Positions 49,183 through 57,545 of a DNA stretch of 64,000 nt are shown here, piece after piece. How positions within the stretch are numbered: position 1 is the first letter of the stretch; each line of letters starts with the position of its first letter. The stretch spans positions 1 to 64,000 of the forward strand of contig JAJPIZ010000007.1 in assembly GCA_021324435.1 (NCBI GenBank), written 5' to 3'. A model generated the notes under the pieces. That model was not told where the DNA came from. It made no database searches and was given only the letters and a program-made list of their open reading frames with translations. The stretch comes from Anaerolineae bacterium (GTDB lineage: Bacteria; Chloroflexota; Anaerolineae; Anaerolineales; Villigracilaceae). The position numbers and the translations under genes are program-made.

Positions 49183-49934
49183 AAATTGCAGTGATCGTTT
49201 CTGCAGATGCTGAGTGGCGCGTGGTCAAGCCATTGTTCCCAAACGTGAAATTTGAACAATCACCCTTCGGTGAGTTCTCTACCTTGACACCCTTCGGCGT
49301 TGCTCAGGGCAGGCCTGACACGTTGCACATGACGCTCTTTCACGGTGGCTGGGGAAAAATCTCTGCGGCGGCCAGCGCGCAATATGTAATTGATCGCTTC
49401 CAACCGGACCTGTTGGTGAATCTCGGAACCTGTGGCGGATTCGAAGGCCGCACACTTGCGCCTGGCGCAAGTGCAGGTGTCGAACGCGGGACGATCATCC
49501 TGGCCGAAAAAACAATCGTGTATGACATCATCGAGCAGATGACGGATCCCGACGAGGCCATCGAGCATTACTCCACCGAATTGGATTTATCCTGGTTGCC
49601 GCGCATCCTGCCGTTCCCGGTCTTACGCGGACTGTTGGTTTCCGGTGACCGCGACATTGTGCTGGATGACATCCCCATGCTCGTCAAAAAATTCGGCGCA
49701 GTTGCGGCAGATTGGGAATCAGGAGCTATTGCCTGGGTCGCAAAGAAGAACCGAACGCGTGCGTTAATTCTGCGCGGGGTCAGCGATTTGGTCAGCAGTG
49801 AGGGCGACGAGACCTACGGAAATTACGAGTTGTTCATCCAGCGTGCAAGCGAGATCATGAAGAAACTGTTCGGGCAACTGCCGAAATGGATCGAGGCAAT
49901 CGAAAAAGTAGAGCAGGGGTATCGAGGGTATTAA
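49179..49934 (+). CDS. MTA/SAH nucleosidase-like phosphorylase-family protein
   Basis: A 251-residue protein of the PNP/UDP phosphorylase family, MTAN type: MKIAVIVSADAEW start, GGWGKISAAASAQYVIDRF, LGTCGGFEG, a VVSGDRD-like LLVSGDRDI and a DWESGAIAWVA near residue 181 with the purine-binding Glu. It probably cleaves adenine from MTA or SAH. Two unusual inserts are present: STLTPFGVAQGRPDT (near residue 38) and TLAPGASAG (near residue 92). Both are encoded by repeat-like or palindromic DNA and lie in exposed loops. Confidence 0.8.
   Translation: MKIAVIVSADAEWRVVKPLFPNVKFEQSPFGEFSTLTPFGVAQGRPDTLHMTLFHGGWGKISAAASAQYVIDRFQPDLLVNLGTCGGFEGRTLAPGASAGVERGTIILAEKTIVYDIIEQMTDPDEAIEHYSTELDLSWLPRILPFPVLRGLLVSGDRDIVLDDIPMLVKKFGAVAADWESGAIAWVAKKNRTRALILRGVSDLVSSEGDETYGNYELFIQRASEIMKKLFGQLPKWIEAIEKVEQGYRGY
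49289..49320 (+). repeat. Repeat-derived segment in frame in the nucleosidase gene
   Basis: ACCCTTCGGCGTTGCTCAGGG and the bases after it, up to the GCCTGACA, are translated as TPFGVAQGRPD. The CCCTTCG...GCTCAGGG vocabulary is that of the dispersed repeats at 1622-1721 and 53291-53368. Confidence 0.55.
49453..49473. repeat. Perfect inverted repeat in the nucleosidase gene
   Basis: CACTTGCGCC-T-GGCGCAAGTG, a 10-base perfect palindrome with a 1-base centre, codes for the TLAPGASA insert just after the conserved LGTCGGFEG motif. Confidence 0.55.
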
Positions 49935-49943
49935 TCTCGTCAT

Positions 49944-50102
49944 GTCGTTGCGAGCCGCTTCCTGAGCTTGCCGTCTTGCATGATTTGCTTGGCAAATCAC
50001 ATGCCGCCGATGCTCGCGGCACGAACGGTGTCGAAGGAAGCGGCGAAGCAATCTCCTCGACGATGGAGGAGATTGCTTCGGGAAGAGCGCCCTCGCAACG
50101 AC
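49944..50102. repeat. Dispersed inverted repeat, GTCATTGCGAGG family, longer copy
   Basis: Outer arms GTCGTTGCGAG (49944-49954) and CTCGCAACGAC (50092-50102); inner palindrome GAAGCAATCTCCTC / GGAGGAGATTGCTTC. It is a longer relative of the element at 9884-9977 and fills the gap between the nucleosidase and serpin genes. Confidence 0.8.
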
Positions 50103-50111
50103 GTTGGATGA

Positions 50112-51389
50112 TTATTCTGCGGGGTTGAGCACACGTCCCATGAACAAAATCTGGCCGGTGTGCAGGTCGCGAATGACAAAGATAAATGGGCGGTCAATGA
50201 TGAGCGTGTGATCGAAGACGAGCGCGGCGGTAGTCCGCATGAAAACGCCGGTGGCCGCGGCGGCCTCAGTGCCTTTTTCATCCACCGCGACAAACGCCTT
50301 GTGAATTACATCGCTGATGTAGAGGTCTTTCTTGCCGGTCATGCCGGAGAAATCAGCGTTGTTTGAGTCGAACGCATTTGACATGCCGAGGGATTTGAGC
50401 GTGTCGTTGAGACCGAATTCACTCGTGTAAGTAAACTTTGGAAGGCCCAGCGAGACTGAGGCGGGTTGCATGTTGTTGATGATGTCATCCAACTTCTTCG
50501 CAGATAGCGATGACTCGAACGCGCTAAAATTGCCTTGATCGGGGACAAAGATGTCCATGGCGGCGGTCCCACCGCTGTACGCCAACTCGATAGCCTGATA
50601 ACCGTCTTCGCTCGCGTAGGGCAGGCCAAAAAAATCAGATTTCATCATCTTGACCTGTGTCTGCGAGCCGTCCAGCAAATTGAAGTTCGCATCGGACGTG
50701 TCGTTCGGATCGAACTGCACCTCCCAGTCTGCTTTGAAGTAAATGGCGTTGACCAGCACCATGCGCGTGTAAGCGTCCAACGCGCCCTGTGGAATTAAAT
50801 CCTTGATCTTGTCTTTCGTCTGGCCACTGACCCAATTGTTGATGTCTTTGCGCGCAGCTTCAAATTGATTGACGAAATCGGCGAGATGAATCCCTGCGCC
50901 GTAGTTGCGCGCCAGCAAATCGAGATAATCCTGCTGAAAGGAATAAGTCTGTTCGGCCCATACGGCGTTGGCGATGTTCAACTGCAAGGGTTGCGCGTCT
51001 TTGGATTGCGCTTTGCCGCTCTCCATCAGACTCAAATCCAGCGCGTCGAAGGCGGGGTGCAGTTTGGATGGGTCGAGGTCGAAGTGCAGGGTCCTTGCCA
51101 TCTGTGACTCGGTCTCACCGCGCGCGCCGCCGTAGGTCATGGCCAGGGCGAGGGAAATGCTGTACGGAGACAGGATCAGGTTTCCGTCGGAGGAATGAAG
51201 CGCCTGGTAAAGGTCAAGGGCGAAGGCGTTGTTCCCGTCTACCAGTTTGGCAAGATCATCGCTCGAGGCGGATGGGTTTTTCTCGCGTTGGAAATTGGAT
51301 TTGGCAAGATTGGCCGATGGCACAGGTCCGCAGGCCGCGAACAAGAGTGCGGCCACGACCAGCGTGAACAGAAGTTGCATGAGTTTCAT
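50112..51389 (-). CDS. Serpin (serine protease inhibitor) lipoprotein
   Basis: A 425-residue protein with lipobox signal peptide (LLFAACG) and a full serpin fold: NLILSPYSISLALAMTYGGA, TRMVLVNAIYFKADWE, and the hinge DEKGTEAAAATGVFM before the reactive centre, then DRPFIFVIRD. The hinge is rich in Ala as in inhibitory serpins, so it is probably an active inhibitor held on the outside of the membrane. The reactive-site P1 residue lies in the MRTTAALV stretch but cannot be fixed. Start at 51389 is set by GGAGG. Serpins are uncommon in bacteria. Confidence 0.92.
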   Translation of the reverse strand: MKLMQLLFTLVVAALLFAACGPVPSANLAKSNFQREKNPSASSDDLAKLVDGNNAFALDLYQALHSSDGNLILSPYSISLALAMTYGGARGETESQMARTLHFDLDPSKLHPAFDALDLSLMESGKAQSKDAQPLQLNIANAVWAEQTYSFQQDYLDLLARNYGAGIHLADFVNQFEAARKDINNWVSGQTKDKIKDLIPQGALDAYTRMVLVNAIYFKADWEVQFDPNDTSDANFNLLDGSQTQVKMMKSDFFGLPYASEDGYQAIELAYSGGTAAMDIFVPDQGNFSAFESSLSAKKLDDIINNMQPASVSLGLPKFTYTSEFGLNDTLKSLGMSNAFDSNNADFSGMTGKKDLYISDVIHKAFVAVDEKGTEAAAATGVFMRTTAALVFDHTLIIDRPFIFVIRDLHTGQILFMGRVLNPAE

Positions 51390-51543
51390 GTCTACCTCCA
51401 TGGGTGATCTCCTGCGAGGACGATGCTCATCTCAGATTGTTCCTGCGCCGTCACGATTTTTTCTTGACGGAGGTAAGGGATGTCTTTATCATATCGCCTT
51501 ATGTTTATTCCTGCCTGAGAATTTTCGGTAACATACATCTTCA

Positions 51544-53199
51544 ATGCGAAAGGTTTTGGATTTTATGAGCATCGAAACAGCCGCGCCGAAAAGCCGCGGC
51601 CTGGAACAAAAATGGAAAGTGTTGATCTCCGTGATGTTCGGCATCTTCATGATCATTTTGGATGCCACGGTTGTGAACATTGCGTTTCCTACTTTGCGGC
51701 GTGAATTTGGCGCCAGCCTGGCGGACGCCCAATGGGTGTTGAGCATCTATGTTTTGTCACTGGGCATCACCACCCCGGTCTCCGGTTTTCTTGCGGATCG
51801 TTTCGGGATCAAACGCGTGTATCTGCTTGGACTTGGGTTGTTCACCCTGGGGTCGCTCCTGTGCGGCCTCGCTCCCTCTCTTGGACTTTTGATCGCGGCG
51901 CGTGCCCTGCAGGGATTCGGCGGCGGAATTGCGCAACCGCTTGGACCCGCGCAACTCTTCCGCGCCTTTCCACCAAAAGAGCAGGGCAGGGCGCTCGGCA
52001 TCTTCGGTATCGCGTTGGTCGTTGCGCCCGCGCTGGGACCGATCCTCGGCGGTTGGTTGGTAGACTTGAATATCTGGCGGGCGATCTTCTTCATCAATGT
52101 GCCGATTGGAATCCTCGGCGTGTTCCTCGGCTCGCGCTTTTTGTTGGATTACCGCGTCGAACGTCGGCCGCGCTTCGATCCGCTTGGGTTGATCACAGCC
52201 ATGGCCGGTTTTGGTTCCGTGTTGTACGCCGCCTCGATTGCGGAGAATGATGGCTGGACCGGTTCCACGACCTTGATGTTCCTCGGCTTCGGCGTTTTGA
52301 TGCTGATTGTCCACACGTTGATCGAGTTGTATGTGGCCAAAGAGCCGATGATGAATCTGCGACTCTTCGCGCACCCGACCTTTTTGAATGCCGCGCTGGT
52401 TGGCTATATCGCGACGGTGGCTTTGTTCGGCGCGGAGTTTCTGATGCCGATCTATCTGCAAGCCTTCCGCGGGCGCACTGCGCTGGACACAGGCATCATC
52501 CTGCTGGGAGTAGCGGCCACCTCGGCTCTTGCCACGCCGACAGCGGGGAGGCTGTACGACAAAATTGGTCCACGCCTCATCATGGTGACCGGATTCATCG
52601 TGTTGTGTATCAACACCTGGCAGTTGGCGTTGATTCAAAGCACGACACCGATTTCGTACATCGTCTTCCTGCTGGCCCTGCGCGGATTGGCTGTTGGCCT
52701 GACTCTTCAAACTTCGTACGTCACCGCGCTCGGAAGCATTCCGCTGGACATGCTTCCGCGTGGATCCTCTCTGTTGAACAGCACCCGCTTCGTGGTCCAG
52801 GCGGTTGCGGTAGCCTCGCTGGCGACGATTCTGGTCAGCACGCTTTCAGCAGACATCAAAGCGCAACAACAAACCATGCAGGAGCAAACGATCGCCAGCA
52901 CGACTCCGTTTGGTGTGTGTGAGACGCCGGGCGTCGCGTCACAGGATAATCTGCCGCCCGGCATGGAGGCTTCGCTGAAGTCCATGCCTCCGCAAGCCGC
53001 GCAGGCGGCCAAGGCCAATGTTTTGGCGATGTTGAATAAAACCTGCGACGAATCGATGAAAGGCTTTGAAGCCTCGTATCGCATCACGTTCTATGCTTCG
53101 ATCGGCGCATTGATTCTCTCGGCGTTCCTCCCCGGCTGGCCCGCCAAGTGGGGCGGACGCGGCTCGACGGAAATGCCGCTGCCTCCGATGGAGGAATAA
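51544..53199 (+). CDS. DHA2-family (EmrB/QacA-type) drug:H+ antiporter
   Basis: A 551-residue MFS protein with 14 predicted helices. Motif A is LADRFGIKRVYLLG, motif C GPILGGW (with APALGP), and the first helix has LDATVVNIAFPTL, all DHA2 features. It would expel drugs or toxic lipophilic compounds. The last loop before helix 14 is long (about 70 residues) and holds two cysteines. A second in-frame ATG at 51568 is a possible start; the upstream ATG at 51544 is given because it lies closest to a TAACAT box. It is monocistronic, ending at a strong terminator. Confidence 0.85.
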   Translation: MRKVLDFMSIETAAPKSRGLEQKWKVLISVMFGIFMIILDATVVNIAFPTLRREFGASLADAQWVLSIYVLSLGITTPVSGFLADRFGIKRVYLLGLGLFTLGSLLCGLAPSLGLLIAARALQGFGGGIAQPLGPAQLFRAFPPKEQGRALGIFGIALVVAPALGPILGGWLVDLNIWRAIFFINVPIGILGVFLGSRFLLDYRVERRPRFDPLGLITAMAGFGSVLYAASIAENDGWTGSTTLMFLGFGVLMLIVHTLIELYVAKEPMMNLRLFAHPTFLNAALVGYIATVALFGAEFLMPIYLQAFRGRTALDTGIILLGVAATSALATPTAGRLYDKIGPRLIMVTGFIVLCINTWQLALIQSTTPISYIVFLLALRGLAVGLTLQTSYVTALGSIPLDMLPRGSSLLNSTRFVVQAVAVASLATILVSTLSADIKAQQQTMQEQTIASTTPFGVCETPGVASQDNLPPGMEASLKSMPPQAAQAAKANVLAMLNKTCDESMKGFEASYRITFYASIGALILSAFLPGWPAKWGGRGSTEMPLPPMEE

Positions 53200-53211
53200 G
53201 AATCGAGCAAC

Positions 53212-53239
53212 ACGCCGCTGATGAGTCAGCGGCGTTTTT
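53212..53239 (+). terminator. Intrinsic terminator of the DHA2 gene
   Basis: ACGCCGCTGA-TGAG-TCAGCGGCGT followed by TTTT; a classical rho-independent terminator. Confidence 0.92.
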
Positions 53240-53290
53240 GTTTGATGAAAGAAAATACTTCAAGGAAGAGTGTTTAGCATTGAGGGTACA

Positions 53291-53368
53291 TGTCATTCTG
53301 AGGGAGCGAAGCGACTGAAGAATCCCGCCGAAAAGCGGCGGAGACCCTTCGCTTCGCTCAGGGTGACA
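53291..53368. repeat. Dispersed inverted repeat, TGTCACCCTGAGC family, copy 2
   Basis: TGTCATTCTGAGG ... CAGGGTGACA with an inner CCGCCG-AAAAG-CGGCGG hairpin. The reverse complement lines up block for block with 1622-1721. Confidence 0.82.
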
Positions 53369-53401
53369 CCTAGTTGTGTGTTTGAATTTAAGAACTCCGG
53401 T

Positions 53402-54010
53402 TCACGGCAAAATGCTGATTTTGATCTGGCCCGTTGTTTTAGGAAGACCACAGCCCGGCGCGACCAGCACTTTCAAGATGTCGTAATCCGTCCCTTTGGG
53501 CGGAGAATAGATGAGGTCGCATGTATCTGCTCCGTCCAACGCCCCATCGTTGAGGGATTGCCACGCGCAACTGGCGCTCCCCGGTGTGACCAATGCCTCG
53601 ATGGATGTGTAGGAGCCGCGCGCCAGCGAGAGCGTGTCGCCGGATGAGATCGTCACGATTGCTCGTCCCTGCCGCGTGATGCGAAAGCCGCTCAAAATGG
53701 ATTTATGCCCGTTTGCAAAGCCCATCAGCGGGGAATATGGATACGATCCAAGCCACCACGCAAGGACAATCGACGCGAGAAATATTGAAATCGAGATGCC
53801 AAGTTGTTTGATTGATAGCTTGGCAAGAATGATTGCCAGGACGTTTAGGATCAAGGCAATGCAAAGCGCAAAGATAAGAGGCCGGGCAAGAGGATGGATG
53901 CAATCAAGCGCGGGCAGAGGAAGAAAATGAAGAACAAACCAGAACAGGCAGATCAAGATGACATTGCAAAGGATCAAATTCAATAGATTGAGATGGGAAA
54001 GAGCTTTCAT
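53402..54010 (-). CDS. Membrane-anchored protein of unknown function
   Basis: A 202-residue protein with three hydrophobic helices (about residues 8-30, 42-65 and 70-90) followed by a soluble domain of about 110 residues containing four cysteines, two near CAWQSL and TCDLIYSPP. I do not recognise the family. Start at 54010 is the first ATG after the metG terminator region; longer frames would include that terminator. It lies downstream of metG but behind a strong terminator, so its expression is presumably separate. Confidence 0.6.
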   Translation of the reverse strand: MKALSHLNLLNLILCNVILICLFWFVLHFLPLPALDCIHPLARPLIFALCIALILNVLAIILAKLSIKQLGISISIFLASIVLAWWLGSYPYSPLMGFANGHKSILSGFRITRQGRAIVTISSGDTLSLARGSYTSIEALVTPGSASCAWQSLNDGALDGADTCDLIYSPPKGTDYDILKVLVAPGCGLPKTTGQIKISILP

Positions 54011-54036
54011 TTTTTTGTTGGGTCGAAGAAAAAAAC

Positions 54037-54070
54037 ACAAAATCGGATGTGGCCTGACATCCGATTTTGT
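54037..54070 (-). terminator. Intrinsic terminator of metG
   Basis: ACAAAATCGGATGT / ACATCCGATTTTGT, 14-base stem plus flanking pairs and a 6-base loop; on the minus strand it is followed by a run of T. Confidence 0.92.
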
Positions 54071-54072
54071 GT

Positions 54073-55908
54073 TCACCTTCCTAGTTTTGCTCTTTCTTCC
54101 TCGACAATCTTTTCTTCCAGTTTCTTGAACAGCGGCTTAGGCTCATTGAGTTTCGCGCCCGGTTTCAACTCGCTGGGCTTCCACGCTTCGACTGCGGGTC
54201 TCGATACATCCTTCGGATTACTCGACCCTCCGCTCAGCGCGGACGGGCGGTAAAGCAACACCTTATGTGTTCCAAGCGAGTCGGACACATCTTCGGTGAA
54301 TTGCTCGCCGAAGAGCGGAGTCTCGTATCCGAAGAACTCATGCAACTTCTGAGACGAGAATGGCAGGAACGGCGCGAACAAAATTTTCAGCGAGTCAATC
54401 GCTTTCAGCGCGGTGTAGATGGTCAGCGCGGCTTCGGCTTTGTTCTGTTTGATGGTCGTCCATGGCGCGGTCTGATCGAGATATTGATTGACCAGCGAGG
54501 CGAGTCGCAGGGCTTCCTGCAACGCGGCGCGCAGATGCACGGCTTCGAGTTCGCTGCCCACAGACTCGAATCCCTCGTCTATGGCGGAGAGCAGGCTGAG
54601 GTCCGAGGGACGAAGCGCTTTCAAATCCACATCGGGCACGCGCCCGTCCCACGTCCGAAAACAGAACGAGAGCACACGGTTGGCAAGATTGCCCCAGGTC
54701 GCCACCAGTTCGTTGTTGTTGCGCGCCACGAACTCGTTCCAATCCCAATCGCTGTCTTTGTTCTCCGGCATGTTGATCGTCAGATAATAACGCAGGGCAT
54801 CCGCGTCGTAACGCGACAGCGCGTCGAGTCCCCACACCGCCCAGTTGCGCGAGCCGCTGATCTTCTGCCCTTCGAGATTCATAAACTGATTGGCCGGCAC
54901 ATCGTAAGGCAACGTGAGGGGGACCGGCTCGCCTGCGAAGATTTCCATGAACGCGCTTCCCGCGCCCATGAGTTCCGCGGGCCACTGCGACGTGTGAAAG
55001 AAGATGTTATCTTTGCCGATGAAGTGATATTGCTTCGCTTTGGGATTCGTCCACCAATCGCGCCACGCGTCGTTCCGCCCCGAAATCTGCGCCCACTCGA
55101 TGGGGGCGGAGAGGTAGCCGATGACGGCCTCGAACCAAACATAAATGCGCTTTCCCGCTTCCGTCCAGCCTTCAACCGGAACCGGAACGCCCCAATCGAG
55201 GTCACGTGTAATGGAGCGCGGCTTGAGTCCTTCGCTTTCGATCTTGCCCAGCGACTCGCCGAGCACGGTCTCGCGCATGTGCGGAGCGCGCTCTTTTAGA
55301 AATTTTTTTACATCCGGTTCGAGTTTCGAGAGATCGAGATAGAAATGTTCCGTGTCGCGCAGTTCGAGCGCGCCGTCGCCGGTCTTGGCGCGCGGGTTGA
55401 TCAACTTCTCCGGCTCGAGCACGTTGCCGCAGTTATCGCATTGATCGGAGCGCGCGCCCTCGAAGCCGCAGATGTAACAGGTCCCTTCCACGTAGCGGTC
55501 GGGCAGGAATTTATTGGCGCTGGGCGAAAACCATTGCTTGCTGAACTGCTTGAAAAGGTATCCGTTCTTTTGCAAAGCGAGGAACATGCTCTGCGAAACT
55601 TTGAAATGATTCTCCGTGTGCGTGGACGTGAACAGGTCATAAGTGATGCCGTAGCCTTTGAAGACTTCGAGGAAACTTTCATGATACTTCTTGTAAACTT
55701 CCTCGACGGGCTTTCCTTCTTTATCCGCCGCGAGCACGACGGGCGTGCCGTGCGCATCCGTGCCGCTGACCATCAGAACGTTGTTGCCTTTGAGGCGATG
55801 ATAGCGCGCGACGATGTCACCGGGCAGGTGCGAGCCGGTGATATTGCCAACGTGAATCTCGGCGTTGGAATACGGCCAGGCAATGGCGATCAAGATGTTT
55901 TCAGGCAT
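54073..55908 (-). CDS. metG: Methionine-tRNA ligase
   Basis: A 611-residue class I synthetase. HIGH-like region AEIHVGNITGSHL near residue 17, zinc knuckle C-x2-C ... C-x2-C (CYICG and CDNCG), and a KMSKS position that reads KISGSRNW, so the second lysine is replaced. The C-terminal half has the anticodon-binding helices. The extra region SALSGGSSNPKDVSRPAVEA near the C-terminus is encoded by the repeat at 54184-54243. There is no C-terminal EMAP/Trbp111 domain. GGAGG lies 5 bases before the ATG at 55908. Its leader carries a terminator-like hairpin. Confidence 0.93.
   Translation of the reverse strand: MPENILIAIAWPYSNAEIHVGNITGSHLPGDIVARYHRLKGNNVLMVSGTDAHGTPVVLAADKEGKPVEEVYKKYHESFLEVFKGYGITYDLFTSTHTENHFKVSQSMFLALQKNGYLFKQFSKQWFSPSANKFLPDRYVEGTCYICGFEGARSDQCDNCGNVLEPEKLINPRAKTGDGALELRDTEHFYLDLSKLEPDVKKFLKERAPHMRETVLGESLGKIESEGLKPRSITRDLDWGVPVPVEGWTEAGKRIYVWFEAVIGYLSAPIEWAQISGRNDAWRDWWTNPKAKQYHFIGKDNIFFHTSQWPAELMGAGSAFMEIFAGEPVPLTLPYDVPANQFMNLEGQKISGSRNWAVWGLDALSRYDADALRYYLTINMPENKDSDWDWNEFVARNNNELVATWGNLANRVLSFCFRTWDGRVPDVDLKALRPSDLSLLSAIDEGFESVGSELEAVHLRAALQEALRLASLVNQYLDQTAPWTTIKQNKAEAALTIYTALKAIDSLKILFAPFLPFSSQKLHEFFGYETPLFGEQFTEDVSDSLGTHKVLLYRPSALSGGSSNPKDVSRPAVEAWKPSELKPGAKLNEPKPLFKKLEEKIVEEERAKLGR
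54184..54243 (-). repeat. Repeat-derived segment in frame in metG
   Basis: CTTCGACTGCGGGTCTCGAT ... ACTCGACCCTCCGCTCAGCG uses the vocabulary of dispersed repeats (CTTCGACTGCG, CTCCGCTCAGCG). It is translated as about 20 residues between THKVLLYRP and WKPSELKPG, two segments that would be contiguous in a typical enzyme of the family. Confidence 0.65.
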
Positions 55909-55940
55909 TCGTGCCTCCGTGGCTAACAAATGAACGTTAT

Positions 55941-56047
55941 TCGCTATTCGAGAATCGAGATTCGGGACCCTCAGCCGATTCCCGATTACCGAATCTCGAA
56001 TATCGGCTTTTGAAAAAACAAAAGGCCGTCCGCGTTGCTGGACAGCC
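55941..56047 (-). promoter_or_regulatory. Structured leader of metG with terminator-like hairpin
   Basis: On the minus strand, GGCTGTCC / GGACGGCC (56047-56040 and 56031-56024) is followed by TTTTGTTTTTT, an intrinsic terminator. It may end the GT87-like gene, or act as attenuator for metG. Next comes a long hairpin with arms CGAGATTCGG / CCGAATCTCG in the 55941-56005 stretch. No T-box or SAM riboswitch consensus was recognised. The remainder of the gap up to 56159 has a hairpin ATGGACA/TGTCCAT and a polypyrimidine tract. Confidence 0.55.
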
Positions 56048-56159
56048 TCTCGTGAAGACAGGCAGAGCTAACGCTCATCCCGGGCGCGGCAAGGCATGGA
56101 CATAGGCATCGTGTCCATTGCGGAGCGGGGGAGCGGGAAAGAGCGCGGAATCATGGGCG

Positions 56160-57386
56160 TTATTTTACTACAAGAGGTGTTCCTGTGCTTTTAGCGGTTT
56201 CGCTGGATGGTTTTCGCATCAGCCACAGGCACATGCCCAGCGTTAGCAGAGTCGTGACAATGCTCAACAGGTCTTTGTGAGTGTAGGCTTGAACGGTCAG
56301 CGCGATGAATGCCAGCGCGTCCAGAACGATCAGGAAGACGAAGGATCGAAGATAGGATTTGGTTCTCTCCACCAGCGTGCCTGCGATCCACGTGATGGGA
56401 ATGATATAAGGCAGTTGGTCATACGACCAAAGATAAATGGTAGATACGAATCCCAGCGGGATGATGACATTGAACGCCTCCCAGGCGGTGAGCCGAGCGC
56501 GATTCCGCCAGAGATAGTACGCGCCAAGTCCCAGGGCGAGCAGAGTTCCGGCAGTACCGAGAGTCCAGGTGCAGATCATGTTTTGACCGCATACGAGAAA
56601 AGCAAAACTGAAAACGTTGGATTGCGCACCGAGAGTCAAGTCCAAAAGATGTTCGCTCGAACCGCCAAATTTTGTGAGCCAGAGGGGATCGCGGAGAATC
56701 CAAATGGTCAGCAGAGTCAACCCGCCCAGAACAATCCCCGCGATGGATTTCCAATTGCGCTTTGCGATGAACCAGATTCCAGCCAGGGCGAGGAGCGCGA
56801 GACCTTGAGGCGGCTTCAACATAGTCAATGAAAGCATCATCCCAGCCGGGAGCGGTCTCTCTTTTTCCAGAAGCAGAATGGTCATTAAAATTGCCAGCAA
56901 GGCAATCGCGCCGAGCGCCCCCACTTGCAGTGTCAAATAAACAGGTCCAAAAAAGGACGCGAACACCACCAGAGGCAGGAAGAGCAGTCTCTCGGAACGA
57001 TCCGGCCAGTGATTCAGCAAGGCGTAGATAGTCGCGGCCATGGCGATTTGCGTGACCATCTGCCACGCGAAATAAGCCTGACCGAGAGGGAACAATCCCA
57101 GCGGAGCCATCAAGTACATCAAGGGGAGGGGATATTGAAGAATTCTGCTGGGCTGGTAGGTCGCGCCAAACGCGTCGAAGTTCCCCAGCCATTGACTCGA
57201 GTCATATGGATTTTCCCCCGTCCACACCATGTGACCGGAGAGCCAGAAACTGAAGAAGTTGGAGTTGAGATAATCCTGATGCCGATAATTTTGCAAGGCT
57301 TTGTATGCAAAGCCAACACCCAGCAAAAGGGCGACGAGCGCAGACAGCGCGGTTTTCAGAATCGGATTTTGGCGGGTGGTCATCAT
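56160..57386 (-). CDS. DUF2029/GT87-like membrane glycosyltransferase
   Basis: A 408-residue protein with about ten helices. The order NSNFFSFWLSGHMVWTGENPYD near the N-terminus, then QYPLPLMYLMAPLG and QVGALGAI, is that of GT87-type mannosyltransferase-like proteins, which use polyprenyl-phosphate sugars. It would modify glycolipids or glycans in the membrane. ATG at 57386 is preferred; a start further upstream would add a polar segment. It is transcribed away from the hybrid kinase gene. Confidence 0.8.
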   Translation of the reverse strand: MMTTRQNPILKTALSALVALLLGVGFAYKALQNYRHQDYLNSNFFSFWLSGHMVWTGENPYDSSQWLGNFDAFGATYQPSRILQYPLPLMYLMAPLGLFPLGQAYFAWQMVTQIAMAATIYALLNHWPDRSERLLFLPLVVFASFFGPVYLTLQVGALGAIALLAILMTILLLEKERPLPAGMMLSLTMLKPPQGLALLALAGIWFIAKRNWKSIAGIVLGGLTLLTIWILRDPLWLTKFGGSSEHLLDLTLGAQSNVFSFAFLVCGQNMICTWTLGTAGTLLALGLGAYYLWRNRARLTAWEAFNVIIPLGFVSTIYLWSYDQLPYIIPITWIAGTLVERTKSYLRSFVFLIVLDALAFIALTVQAYTHKDLLSIVTTLLTLGMCLWLMRKPSSETAKSTGTPLVVK

Positions 57387-57545
57387 GGGATTCTCAGCTG
57401 GAGTCTGGTTTAGTTTAAGTGCCGGAGGAGTCTTTGTCAATGCAATGAACGCGCCGCCTTACAATGGCGTCATTCAACTGCAATCTCCATGCAAAGCCCC
57501 GTGTGCTACACTTTGAAAAATGTGTTCCGGCTTCCGGAGGCTTTC

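Noticed and set aside
54265-55299. 344-codon plus-strand frame opposite metG
   Set aside because: Antisense shadow; no motif, no ribosome binding site.
55930-56159. T-box or SAM riboswitch before metG
   Set aside because: The T-box and S-box consensus elements were looked for and not found; only hairpins remain.
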